This document shows, one piece after another, positions 25,153 to 32,128 of a stretch of 57,515 bases of DNA. The position numbers and the translations under genes are program-made. Numbering within the stretch: the stretch's first letter is position 1; every line of letters begins with the position of its first letter. The DNA lies in NCBI GenBank assembly GCA_022360555.1, contig JAKSCQ010000103.1, forward strand, positions 1 to 57,515, written 5' to 3'. The notes under the pieces are model-generated. The model made no database searches. It saw nothing but the letters and a program-made list of their open reading frames with translations, and was not told the DNA's origin. Origin of the DNA: Pseudomonadales bacterium. Its GTDB lineage: Bacteria; Pseudomonadota; Gammaproteobacteria; Pseudomonadales; Alcanivoracaceae.

Positions 25153-25287
25153 TACAAGCTACAAGCTGCAACGCGAATCATTGTTATTGCCATACTGTAA
25201 GGCAATGCCCGCGCCGTAAGCTTTCAGCGCGGAGCGCCTGTCTGTCAGCAATGATTAGCCTTACCCCGTGTTGCAGCTTGAAGCTTG
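25153..25287. repeat. Nested dyad element, copy 2 (135 bp)
   Basis: Left arm 25153-25174 and right arm 25266-25287 are 22-base inverted repeats made of ACAAGCT words, followed inward by CGCGAATCA. The centre has CCGCGC (25208-25213) facing GCGCGG (25226-25231). Spacing from CGCGAATCA to TGCCCGCG is 34 bases, identical to the copy at 29535. It lies between the MFS-PlsC and TetR genes. Confidence 0.75.
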
Positions 25288-25288
25288 T

Positions 25289-25885
25289 CTACTCCCCCGC
25301 CCAACTGTTCAGATAATGTTCCAGCAAGGATTCCAGCATGGCCTGCTCGTCCACATCGCCGGCCACCACCAGCTTGTCTTGGGCCGCCAGCACGGCGATG
25401 CCATGCACGCCGCTCCACAGGGTCCGCGCCGCCAGATGAATCTGGGCCGGGTCGTGGTCCGTGGCCAGGCCGGCCATTTGCCTTTCCACCCGGTCGAACA
25501 GCGCGGCAGTTTTCTGCTGGTACCAGTCCGGCACTGGCGCGGCATTCTGCATGCGATGCATGAAGACCATCTGCCACAGGGCGGTCTGTTCCCGGGCCAG
25601 CGCCAGGTAGGCGCTGGCCATCTGATGCAGCGCCCGGGCCGGGGAGCTGTCCGCGGCGCTGTCCATGTCCCCCAGTAGCTGATCCAGGGTGGCGGCGTTG
25701 GCGTGGAGAATCAGGTCATCCAGATTGGCAAAGACATGGTAGAGCATGCCGGCGGTATAGCCGATCCGGTCGGCCACCTTGCGCACACTGAGTTTTTCCA
25801 GACCCTTTTCCACCACCAGCTCACGGACGGCCTGGATGGCCAGGCCCTGCAATTCTTCACGGCTGTGTTGGTTACGACGTGCCAC
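25289..25885 (-). CDS. TetR-family regulator
   Basis: A 198-residue regulator. The N-terminal helix-turn-helix is clear (KLSVRKVADRIGYTAGMLYHVFANLDDL, near residues 29-56), followed by a ligand-binding domain with a WHG-like region (TLWSGVHGIAVLA). The best start is a GTG at 25885 preceded by AGGA; an in-frame ATG further up (26011) would lie deep inside the upstream gene. It overlaps the 3' end of the PspA-like gene by 14 bases, so the two are co-transcribed. Possible targets are its own operon or the MFS-PlsC gene downstream; no operator was identified. Confidence 0.87.
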   Translation of the reverse strand: MARRNQHSREELQGLAIQAVRELVVEKGLEKLSVRKVADRIGYTAGMLYHVFANLDDLILHANAATLDQLLGDMDSAADSSPARALHQMASAYLALAREQTALWQMVFMHRMQNAAPVPDWYQQKTAALFDRVERQMAGLATDHDPAQIHLAARTLWSGVHGIAVLAAQDKLVVAGDVDEQAMLESLLEHYLNSWAGE

Positions 25886-26642
25886 CTTGCTGTTCCTCGT
25901 TATGGCTACCTGTTCCGGGCGCGGCTCCCTGGCGGAGCGGGTGTGAGGACGGTTGCAGCCTGGCCAGGATGTCACGGGCGCGCTGGCTCTGGCTGTCCCC
26001 GATGCCGGCATCGGCCATGCGCTGATCCAGGTTGTCTCCCCCCAGCGAGGTCATGCCTGCCGCCAGTTGCGTCTCACTTTGCCACAACAGACGACATTCT
26101 TCCTGGCGTTGCTGGATTTGTTGCAGGGTTTGTTGGCTGTCACACAGCCGTTGTGCCAACCCACGGCTTTCCTGCTGGCGTTGGGAGGCCTGCCCAAACA
26201 GGGATTCCTGGGTCCGTGCCAGCGACTGTTCATGGCGCAGGGTTTTCAACTGGTCGGCGGCCTGCTGGATAAAGCGCTGGAACGCGTTTTCCTGCTGCCC
26301 CAGCGTCACCGCGTGCTGATCCAGCCGGGCAAGCTGTTGTTCCAGATCCGCCAACCGCTTGCCGATATCCAGGGCCAATGTCTGTTCTTCCTGTTCCAGG
26401 GCCTGACGGGCACCACGTTCATAATAGTGAATCTGTCGATTCAGCTCGTCCCGGCGATTGCGGTTGAGTGTCTGCTCCGCCATCAATCTGGCCAGTTGCC
26501 GCCGGGCATCGCGCAGCGCGTGTTCGGTTTCGTAGAGCTGCTGGTCCAGCAACAACATGTCATTGGCGTTGACGATCTGTTCCACACTGACGCGGGCCTG
26601 GCCACGCATCAGGGTTTTCAGTTTATTCCAGGCGGTAGCCAT
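25872..26642 (-). CDS. PspA/IM30-like coiled-coil protein
   Basis: 256 residues, almost entirely coiled coil rich in Gln, Arg, Leu and Glu, beginning MATAWNKLKTLMRGQ, the amphipathic membrane-binding helix typical of PspA/IM30. The heptads run from about 20 to 195. PspA-type proteins form scaffolds on stressed inner membranes, preserving proton motive force. No pspF, pspB or pspC is present here; instead a TetR gene overlaps the 3' end and a YiaA/B-type gene lies upstream. The C-terminal tail is loose (GTGSHNEEQQGG). Confidence 0.82.
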   Translation of the reverse strand: MATAWNKLKTLMRGQARVSVEQIVNANDMLLLDQQLYETEHALRDARRQLARLMAEQTLNRNRRDELNRQIHYYERGARQALEQEEQTLALDIGKRLADLEQQLARLDQHAVTLGQQENAFQRFIQQAADQLKTLRHEQSLARTQESLFGQASQRQQESRGLAQRLCDSQQTLQQIQQRQEECRLLWQSETQLAAGMTSLGGDNLDQRMADAGIGDSQSQRARDILARLQPSSHPLRQGAAPGTGSHNEEQQGGTS

Positions 26643-26663
26643 ATTGTTCTCCTTAATTTCTGG

Positions 26664-26691
26664 GTCAGACGTCGGAAGTCGGACGTCTGAC
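26664..26691. terminator. Hairpin between YiaA/B-like and PspA-like genes
   Basis: GTCAGACGTC (26664-26673) pairs with GACGTCTGAC (26682-26691). On the plus strand it is followed directly by TTTTTTC, giving a terminator shape that opposes the direction of the flanking genes. On the minus strand the A-run precedes the hairpin. It may be a dispersed repeat of the TCAGACGTC type rather than an operon terminator. Confidence 0.5.
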
Positions 26692-26696
26692 TTTTT

Positions 26697-26969
26697 TCAA
26701 TCCGTATATTCCTTGAGCAACCGCTCGGTCTTGGCCTCACTGATGCGGTTGATCAGCCGTCGGGCTTCATGGTCATCGCGCAGGGTCTTGGCCAGGGTGA
26801 TGGTGGAACCAACCACGAACATGATCCCCATCACCAGATAGCCCTTGATCCACAGGTCCGTGGGCAGCCAGACAATGCCCAGAATCATCAGCCCCAGGCT
26901 GATGCCGAAAGCGGCCTTCACGTAGAACAGCCAGCCGCCGGAATGTCGCTGAATGGCACTCTCATCCAT
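26697..26969 (-). CDS. YiaA/YiaB-like two-helix inner-membrane protein
   Basis: 90 residues with two TM helices (about 14-34, YVKAAFGISLGLMILGIVWL, and 41-60, IKGYLVMGIMFVVGSTITL) followed by a conserved cytoplasmic tail (LAKTLRDDHEARRLINRI). It matches the YiaAB two-helix family. Members often neighbour pspA-like genes, as here, implying a membrane-stress partner. The gene is 54 bases upstream of the PspA-like gene with a hairpin between. Confidence 0.85.
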   Translation of the reverse strand: MDESAIQRHSGGWLFYVKAAFGISLGLMILGIVWLPTDLWIKGYLVMGIMFVVGSTITLAKTLRDDHEARRLINRISEAKTERLLKEYTD

Positions 26970-27048
26970 GGTGATCCCTCTTTCTTAACAGTGTTCAATT
27001 AAGTCTGGAGAAAAACTAAACATCGTTCAACAAAGAGAATGTTACCGG

Positions 27049-27684
27049 TTATGTGTCAGGCTGTTCAGGAAGCGGGGCACCGGGCCGGCGACCAATGGGG
27101 CGGGCGGGGTTGCCGGCCACGATGGTCCAGGGCGGCACATCCCGGGTGACCACGGCGCCCATGCCCACCACCGCGTGGTCACCTATGGTGACTCCATCGA
27201 CGATGCCGGCGCGGGCGCCAATCCACACATCGCGGCCAATTCGGATGCCCCGGGAGGTGACCGGCTGCTCGCGGACCGGGCGGCCCGCGTCCAGACCATG
27301 ATTGAAGGCATAAAGGGTGCAGTAGGCGGCCATGCGGGTACCGTCGCCGATCTCGATACCGGCGGCACCGCCATCCAGGGTGATGTGATGGTTGAGGCTG
27401 ACCTGTTTCCCCAGGCGAACGGGGCCGTGGATAACGCTATCTGCAGCGATCAGGGTGCCATCTCCCACGATAATATCGCGCCCGGGTTCAGCCAGCAGCA
27501 CCGCCTGGGGCGCCACGAAACAGTCCGCGCCAAAATGCACGGTTTCCAGCGCCATCAATGCCTGTTGAATCTCACGCTGCCAGGGTTCAGCCCAGGCCCG
27601 GTGCTTCGCCTTGAGCCGCCCGTACAACCAGGGCATGTAGGCCAGGCGTGTCTTGTGCTGTTCGCGGTAATCGTCGTCGGTCAT
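27049..27684 (-). CDS. Hexapeptide-repeat acetyltransferase
   Basis: A 211-residue left-handed beta-helix protein of the maltose/galactoside O-acetyltransferase class. An N-terminal helical segment is followed from about 70 by hexapeptide repeats ([56 protein letters not shown]) ending in [10 protein letters not shown]. Acetyl-CoA is the likely donor; the acceptor is unknown. It is flanked downstream by the YiaA/B-like gene and upstream by a dyad element. Confidence 0.86.
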   Translation of the reverse strand: MTDDDYREQHKTRLAYMPWLYGRLKAKHRAWAEPWQREIQQALMALETVHFGADCFVAPQAVLLAEPGRDIIVGDGTLIAADSVIHGPVRLGKQVSLNHHITLDGGAAGIEIGDGTRMAAYCTLYAFNHGLDAGRPVREQPVTSRGIRIGRDVWIGARAGIVDGVTIGDHAVVGMGAVVTRDVPPWTIVAGNPARPIGRRPGAPLPEQPDT

Positions 27685-27699
27685 GGAGGAGCAAATGCA

Positions 27700-27842
27700 A
27701 AGTTGAAAGAGTCAAAGCGCGAGCCAGCTCATTGAGCACTGAATGGTCGTGCCCGCGCAACTCCCCACACCGGAATCGCGGCGCAACAACGTCCCTTACC
27801 TGCCAAGCCTTGCGCCGCGTTTCAACTTTTAACTTTCAACTT
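27700..27842. repeat. Nested dyad element, copy 3 (143 bp)
   Basis: Ends carry AAAGTTGAAAG (left) and CTTTCAACTT (right) as inverted words, and the right end repeats TTTCAACTTTTAACTTTCAAC. Inside, CCCGCG and CGCGGC form the same central dyad as in the copies at 13959, 25153 and 29535, although the terminal words differ. It lies between the acetyltransferase and the DUF4197 gene, which are divergent. Confidence 0.6.
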
Positions 27843-27905
27843 AATCAAGTGCTTAGCAGCCAGCCAGGAATGCAGTAGCATGGCCTCCAAAACAAGGAGT
27901 CCACC

Positions 27906-28622
27906 GTGAAAAAATTACTGCCGCTTGCACTGGGCCTGGCGCTGACCGGCTGCCAGAACATGGATGCCATGATGCCCTGGGTGAACATGGGCAATCAGAT
28001 GGCCAAGGACGCCGGCTACGACACGGATTCGCGACTGGCTGCCGGCATCAAGGAAGCCCTGAAGACCGGGACCGACCGGGCCGGGGCCCAGCTCTCCCGG
28101 GAAGGCGCTTTCAACCTGAGCCTGCCTGCGTCCGTGCAGCCGGTGGCCGATACCCTGCGCCAGTTCGGCTTCGGCAGCTATGTGGACCAGGTGGAAACCG
28201 CCATGAACCGGGGCGCTGAACAGGCGGTGGCGGCCGCCACACCGGTGTTCAAGCAGGCCATCAGCCAGATGTCCGTGAATGACGCGCTGGGCATCGTCCA
28301 GGGCGGGCAGACCGCCGCCACCGATTATTTCCGCACCCAGACCGAAAGCACCCTGCGCCAGCGCTACCAGCCCATCGTCGAGGACAACCTGCGCAAGACC
28401 GGGTTCTACGACCAGTACCAGAGCCTGCTTGCGGTATACGATAAGTTACCACTCACTGACAAGCCGGATCTGGATCTGGAAAACTACGTGATCGACAACA
28501 GCATGGACGAGCTTTATACCCGCATCGGCGAGCAGGAAACCCGTATCCGCCAGGACCCGCTGGGGCAGGGCAGTGCGCTGATCGGCGCAGTGTTCGGCGC
28601 CAACAGCCAGCCGGCGAAGTAA
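27906..28622 (+). CDS. DUF4197 family lipoprotein
   Basis: 238 residues. A lipoprotein signal peptide ends in the lipobox LTGC (Cys16), so the mature protein is lipid-anchored, probably in the outer membrane. The rest is helical: residues about 35-235 match DUF4197 (AAGIKEALKTGTDRA, then FGFGSYVDQVETAMNRGAEQA and LDLENYVIDNSMDEL). The function is unknown. AAGGAG a few bases before the ATG at 27906 supports the start. It is a single gene with a strong hairpin after the stop. Confidence 0.88.
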   Translation: MKKLLPLALGLALTGCQNMDAMMPWVNMGNQMAKDAGYDTDSRLAAGIKEALKTGTDRAGAQLSREGAFNLSLPASVQPVADTLRQFGFGSYVDQVETAMNRGAEQAVAAATPVFKQAISQMSVNDALGIVQGGQTAATDYFRTQTESTLRQRYQPIVEDNLRKTGFYDQYQSLLAVYDKLPLTDKPDLDLENYVIDNSMDELYTRIGEQETRIRQDPLGQGSALIGAVFGANSQPAK

Positions 28623-28643
28623 TCCCGAACCATGTTTTGAGTC

Positions 28644-28671
28644 GCAGGAGCCATGCTGGCATGGCTCCTGC
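28644..28671. terminator. Hairpin after the DUF4197 gene (REP-like)
   Basis: GCAGGAGCCATGC (28644-28656) pairs perfectly with GCATGGCTCCTGC (28659-28671) over a 2-base loop. The arm word AGGAGCCATGC also occurs in the REPIN at 34296, so it is probably a REP-derived hairpin that can serve as terminator. GTTTTGA precedes it and no long U-tract follows. Confidence 0.55.
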
Positions 28672-28721
28672 GGCACGATTCTGCCTTTCGAAACTCGCTT
28701 CTCGCAACTCGCAACTGCCCC

Positions 28722-29453
28722 TTACGCCACCTGCGCGGCGGTGAGCTGGGCGAAACGGCCCAGGATGCTGCTGGCGCCGGTGCATTCACGGACTTCCGGC
28801 AGGTGATGGTCCACCTGCTGCTGGGTCAGGGTGTCACCACTGAGCGCCTGCAGATAGGCACGCATCACATCGGCGCTGAATTCCGGGTGGAACTGCACCC
28901 CCCAGATCCGCTCGCCATAGCGGAACGCCTGACAGGCGTCGTGCACATTACTGGCAAGCACCGTGGCGCCTGGCGGCGGAGTAAGCACTGACTGCCTGTG
29001 CACCACTTGCGCCCACGGGTGCCCGCTAATGGCGCTCAACAGGGCATCCTGGCGACCTGCCTGGGTCAGCCGTAACGCCACAGTGCCCACTTCCATACCC
29101 AGGGGGTTATCCGCCACTTCACCGCCAAGGGCCTGGGCCAGCAACTGATGCCCGAAACACAGGCCCAGTACCGGGACCTGCCGGTGTTCATGAACCAGGG
29201 CATACAGCCAGCGCGTGAGCTTGCGCATCCACGGCGCTTGTTCGGTGACCATGGCGTGGGAGCCGGTCACCACCACACCGGCAATCTCGCTGGCCGTGGG
29301 CAGGGCGTCCCCACGAAGAGCGTCCACCACCATCAGCGACGAGGATTGGCCGAGTCCGTGGCTGATCCAGGTATCAAAATCGCCGTAATGGGCACTGATC
29401 TGTGGGTAGGTGCTGCCGGTCTTGATGATGATGATGGGGTTGCTGCGGGTCAT
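28722..29453 (-). CDS. Class I glutamine amidotransferase-like protein
   Basis: A 243-residue stand-alone GATase1 domain with the catalytic triad: nucleophile Cys in GLCFGHQLLAQALGG (near residue 96) and His-Glu in GVQFHPEF (near 190). It resembles the GuaA amidotransferase domain but lacks the synthetase part. Stand-alone members may deaminate glutamine conjugates such as gamma-glutamyl polyamines or amines. The frame is open up to 29636, but that part lies in a dyad element; MTRSNPIIIIKTG at 29453 is the natural start. The substrate is unknown. Confidence 0.83.
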   Translation of the reverse strand: MTRSNPIIIIKTGSTYPQISAHYGDFDTWISHGLGQSSSLMVVDALRGDALPTASEIAGVVVTGSHAMVTEQAPWMRKLTRWLYALVHEHRQVPVLGLCFGHQLLAQALGGEVADNPLGMEVGTVALRLTQAGRQDALLSAISGHPWAQVVHRQSVLTPPPGATVLASNVHDACQAFRYGERIWGVQFHPEFSADVMRAYLQALSGDTLTQQQVDHHLPEVRECTGASSILGRFAQLTAAQVA

Positions 29454-29534
29454 GGCACTGTCCACCGTACTTTCCTTGTCAGGGATACCGTTATTCTGAG
29501 CAAGGGCTGTACCAACTTTTGAGGAACAAGCTAC

Positions 29535-29666
29535 AAGCTGCAAGCCACAACGCGAATCAATGTGGTTACTAATCTGCGCTGCACTGCCCGCGTCACTGGT
29601 TTCAGCGCGGAGTTCCCTTCCCGCAAATATGCTCATGCCTGCTCCCCGCGTTGTAGCTTGCGGCTT
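29535..29666. repeat. Nested dyad element, copy 4 (132 bp)
   Basis: Left arm 29535-29554 and right arm 29647-29666 are 20-base inverted repeats with two mismatches. They are followed inward by CGCGAATCA, and the centre has CCGCG facing CGCGG (TTTCAGCGCGGAG as in copy 2). It begins inside the extended frame of the amidotransferase and ends 2 bases from the tag stop codon. Confidence 0.75.
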
Positions 29667-29667
29667 T

Positions 29668-30231
29668 TCAGGTCAAATCCCGATGCCGCGGGCAGGTGGT
29701 GAGGTGGTCGTTGACCATGCCGGTGGCCTGCATGAAGGCGTAGATGATGGTGGGGCCGACGAACTTGAAGCCGCGTTTTTTCAGGGCACGGCTCATGGCG
29801 TCAGCCACCGGGGTGGAGGCGGGCACCTCCTTGAGGGTACGGAAATGATTGACCTGCGGCCGGCCATCGACAAAGTCCCAGAGGAAATCACTCAAGGTCT
29901 GCCCTTCGTCCCGCAATGCCAGAAAGGCGCGGGCATTGCCGATGGTGGCCGCCACCTTGAGCCGGTTGCGGATGATGCCGGGGTCCTGCAGCAGGGTCTG
30001 CACCTTGCGGTCGTCGTAGCGGATGATCTTTTCCGGGTCGAAGCCGTCAAAGACCTCGCGGTAACGCTCGCGCTTGCGCAGCACGGTAATCCAGCTCAGC
30101 CCGGCCTGGGCACCTTCCAGGTTGAGGCATTCGAACAGGGCCCGGTCGTCGTATTCGGGCACCCCCCATTCGTGGTCGTGATATTGCTGGTAGAGGGGAT
30201 CATCCCCGCACCACGGACAACGGTCTTTCAT
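29668..30231 (-). CDS. tag: DNA-3-methyladenine glycosylase I
   Basis: 187 residues, the same length as E. coli Tag. It removes 3-methyladenine from alkylated DNA, beginning base-excision repair. Visible family blocks are RCPWCGDDPLYQQYHDHEWG (zinc-binding Cys and His), EGAQAGLSWITVLRKRE with the catalytic-pocket Glu, and KKRGFKFVGPTIIYAFMQA. The C-terminal zinc ligands are in HLTTCPRHRD. The start at 30231 gives the family N-terminus. It overlaps the end of the WYL regulator gene by 32 bases, so the two are co-transcribed and the regulator may control repair. Confidence 0.93.
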   Translation of the reverse strand: MKDRCPWCGDDPLYQQYHDHEWGVPEYDDRALFECLNLEGAQAGLSWITVLRKRERYREVFDGFDPEKIIRYDDRKVQTLLQDPGIIRNRLKVAATIGNARAFLALRDEGQTLSDFLWDFVDGRPQVNHFRTLKEVPASTPVADAMSRALKKRGFKFVGPTIIYAFMQATGMVNDHLTTCPRHRDLT

Positions 30232-30925
30232 CGGCGGCCTCTTGTTGATGACAGCGGCGGGTTTCCCACGCCTCGTAGTCAGCCAGGGTGCGACCGGGGC
30301 TGACCGGATAGGTGTCTTCCAGGGTCTGCAGGATAACGATGCGGTCCACGCGGAAGTGGCGGAAGGCACGGCGCAGTTCGCACCAGCCCACCAGGGTCCA
30401 GCAGTGCCCCCAGAAGTACAGGCCCAGCGGCCACAGCACCCGGCGGCTCTGACGTTCCTGCAGGTCGGTATAATGCAGTTGGATCTTGCGGCGTTCGGTG
30501 ATGGCCTGCTGCAGCGGATCCAGCAGGGCGCCCAGCATACGCCGTTCCGGCAGGGACGGCGCGGTTACCGATGGCGTGATAGCCCGCAATTGCGCCGGCA
30601 CCGCCATGGCCAGCTTTTCCTGTACCGCCTGCAGCGCCTCGGCCTGGCGGCGGCCGGCCCAGCCCTGGGCCATGGCCAGGCCGGTTAGCAGGGCCTGCCA
30701 TTCCTCGACACTGAACATCAGCGGTGGAAGCTGATAGCCCTCCAGCAGGGCATAGCCCTTGCCGGCCTGGGAATAGATCGGCACCCCGCTCAGGCTCAGG
30801 TGGTCGATATCCCGGTAGATGGTTCGTTCCGAGACCTGCAGCCTCTCGGCCAGGGCCCGGGCCGTGGTCCAGGGATGGGCCCCGAGAGCCTGTACGATCT
30901 GAAACAAGCGTTCCGCGCGTCGCAT
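30200..30925 (-). CDS. HTH/WYL-domain transcriptional regulator
   Basis: 241 residues. An N-terminal HTH of DeoR type (TARALAERLQVSERTIYRDI, near residues 22-41) is followed by a WYL domain from about 140 (RKIQLHYTDLQ, then WPLGLYFWGHCWTLVGWCELR) with a C-terminal extension. WYL domains bind ligands or nucleic acid, and many members respond to DNA damage (for example PafBC, DriD), which fits the overlapping tag gene. GGGAAGAC before the ATG at 30925 supports the start over the upstream in-frame ATG at 31000. Confidence 0.87.
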   Translation of the reverse strand: MRRAERLFQIVQALGAHPWTTARALAERLQVSERTIYRDIDHLSLSGVPIYSQAGKGYALLEGYQLPPLMFSVEEWQALLTGLAMAQGWAGRRQAEALQAVQEKLAMAVPAQLRAITPSVTAPSLPERRMLGALLDPLQQAITERRKIQLHYTDLQERQSRRVLWPLGLYFWGHCWTLVGWCELRRAFRHFRVDRIVILQTLEDTYPVSPGRTLADYEAWETRRCHQQEAADERPLSVVRG

Positions 30926-31135
30926 TTCTGTCTTCCCTGTGGTTTTACACCCCGCCAACAAGCTGGTTCTGACATTACTCCAGCCATCGCCGGTCGTCAT
31001 CCTGGCATAGGGCTCCTGACACCCTGCTGTCAGTAGTCATGTCACACCGGCAAGCGGTATCACCGGCCGGGCCGGGCCGGTATACTTGGCGCCTGCTTTT
31101 TGGCGGCAAATCGAACTCGAACAACAGGATTCACC

Positions 31136-32128
31136 ATGGCGGAACAACCGCAGACGGATATTTTGACATTCCAGGGCCTGATTCTGGCCCTGCAGCAGTA
31201 CTGGGCAGAGCAGGGTTGCGTGGTCGTGCAGCCCCTGGACATGGAAGTGGGCGCGGGCACCTTTCACCCGGCCACCTTCCTGCGTGCCATCGGCCCGGAA
31301 AACTGGAACAGTGCCTATGTGCAGCCTTCCCGCCGGCCCACCGACGGCCGCTACGGGGAAAACCCCAACCGGCTGCAGCACTACTACCAGTTCCAGGTGG
31401 TTCTGAAGCCGTCCCCGGACAATATCCAGGAGCTCTACCTGGGCTCGCTGCGCATGCTCGGCTTTGATCCGCTGGTCCACGATATCCGCTTTGTGGAAGA
31501 CAACTGGGAATCCCCCACCCTGGGTGCCTGGGGCCTGGGCTGGGAAGTATGGCTCAACGGCATGGAAGTCACCCAGTTCACCTACTTCCAGCAGGTGGGC
31601 GGCATTGATTGTTACCCGGTCACCGGTGAAATCACCTACGGCCTGGAACGGCTGGCCATGTACATCCAGGGCGTGGATTCGGTCTACGACCTGGTGTGGT
31701 CCGACGGCCCCTTCGGCAAGGTCACCTACGGCGATGTGTTCCTGCAGAACGAAGTGGAGATGTCCACCTTCAATTTCGAACACGCCAATGTGGACGAGCT
31801 GTTCAAGCAGTTCGACCTGTTCGAGGCCGAGTCCACCAAGCTGATCGAGGCCGGCCTGCCACTGCCCGCCTATGAATATGTCCTGAAGGCTTCCCACACC
31901 TTCAACCTGCTGGATGCCCGCAAAGCCATCTCCGTCACTGAGCGCCAGCGTTTCATTCTGCGCGTGCGCACCCTGGCCCGGGCCGTGGCCCAGGCCTATT
32001 TCGATGCGCGACGCCAGCTCGGCTTCCCCATGGCTGACGAGTCCATTCGCGAGGAAGTGGAAACCGAGTTGAAAAAGCAGGACGAAAAGGCTGCCAAGAA
32101 AGCAGCCAAAAAGAAGGGGGAGAAATAA
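31136..32128 (+). CDS. glyQ: Glycyl-tRNA synthetase alpha subunit
   Basis: 330 residues of the class II alpha subunit found in bacteria with alpha2-beta2 GlyRS. The synthetase core is plain: [37 protein letters not shown] and [20 protein letters not shown]. The C-terminus ends in a Lys/Ala-rich tail (AAKKAAKKK). The start at 31136 lies in the usual [12 protein letters not shown] context. It overlaps glyS by the last base of its stop (TAATG). It is divergent from the WYL gene. Confidence 0.97.
   Translation: MAEQPQTDILTFQGLILALQQYWAEQGCVVVQPLDMEVGAGTFHPATFLRAIGPENWNSAYVQPSRRPTDGRYGENPNRLQHYYQFQVVLKPSPDNIQELYLGSLRMLGFDPLVHDIRFVEDNWESPTLGAWGLGWEVWLNGMEVTQFTYFQQVGGIDCYPVTGEITYGLERLAMYIQGVDSVYDLVWSDGPFGKVTYGDVFLQNEVEMSTFNFEHANVDELFKQFDLFEAESTKLIEAGLPLPAYEYVLKASHTFNLLDARKAISVTERQRFILRVRTLARAVAQAYFDARRQLGFPMADESIREEVETELKKQDEKAAKKAAKKKGEK

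Noticed and set aside
13959-29666. Integron attC sites as an explanation of the ~140-bp dyad elements
   Set aside because: The conserved R''/R' core (GTTRRRY) is not at the ends, genes between copies are ordinary core genes in both directions, and no integrase is present.
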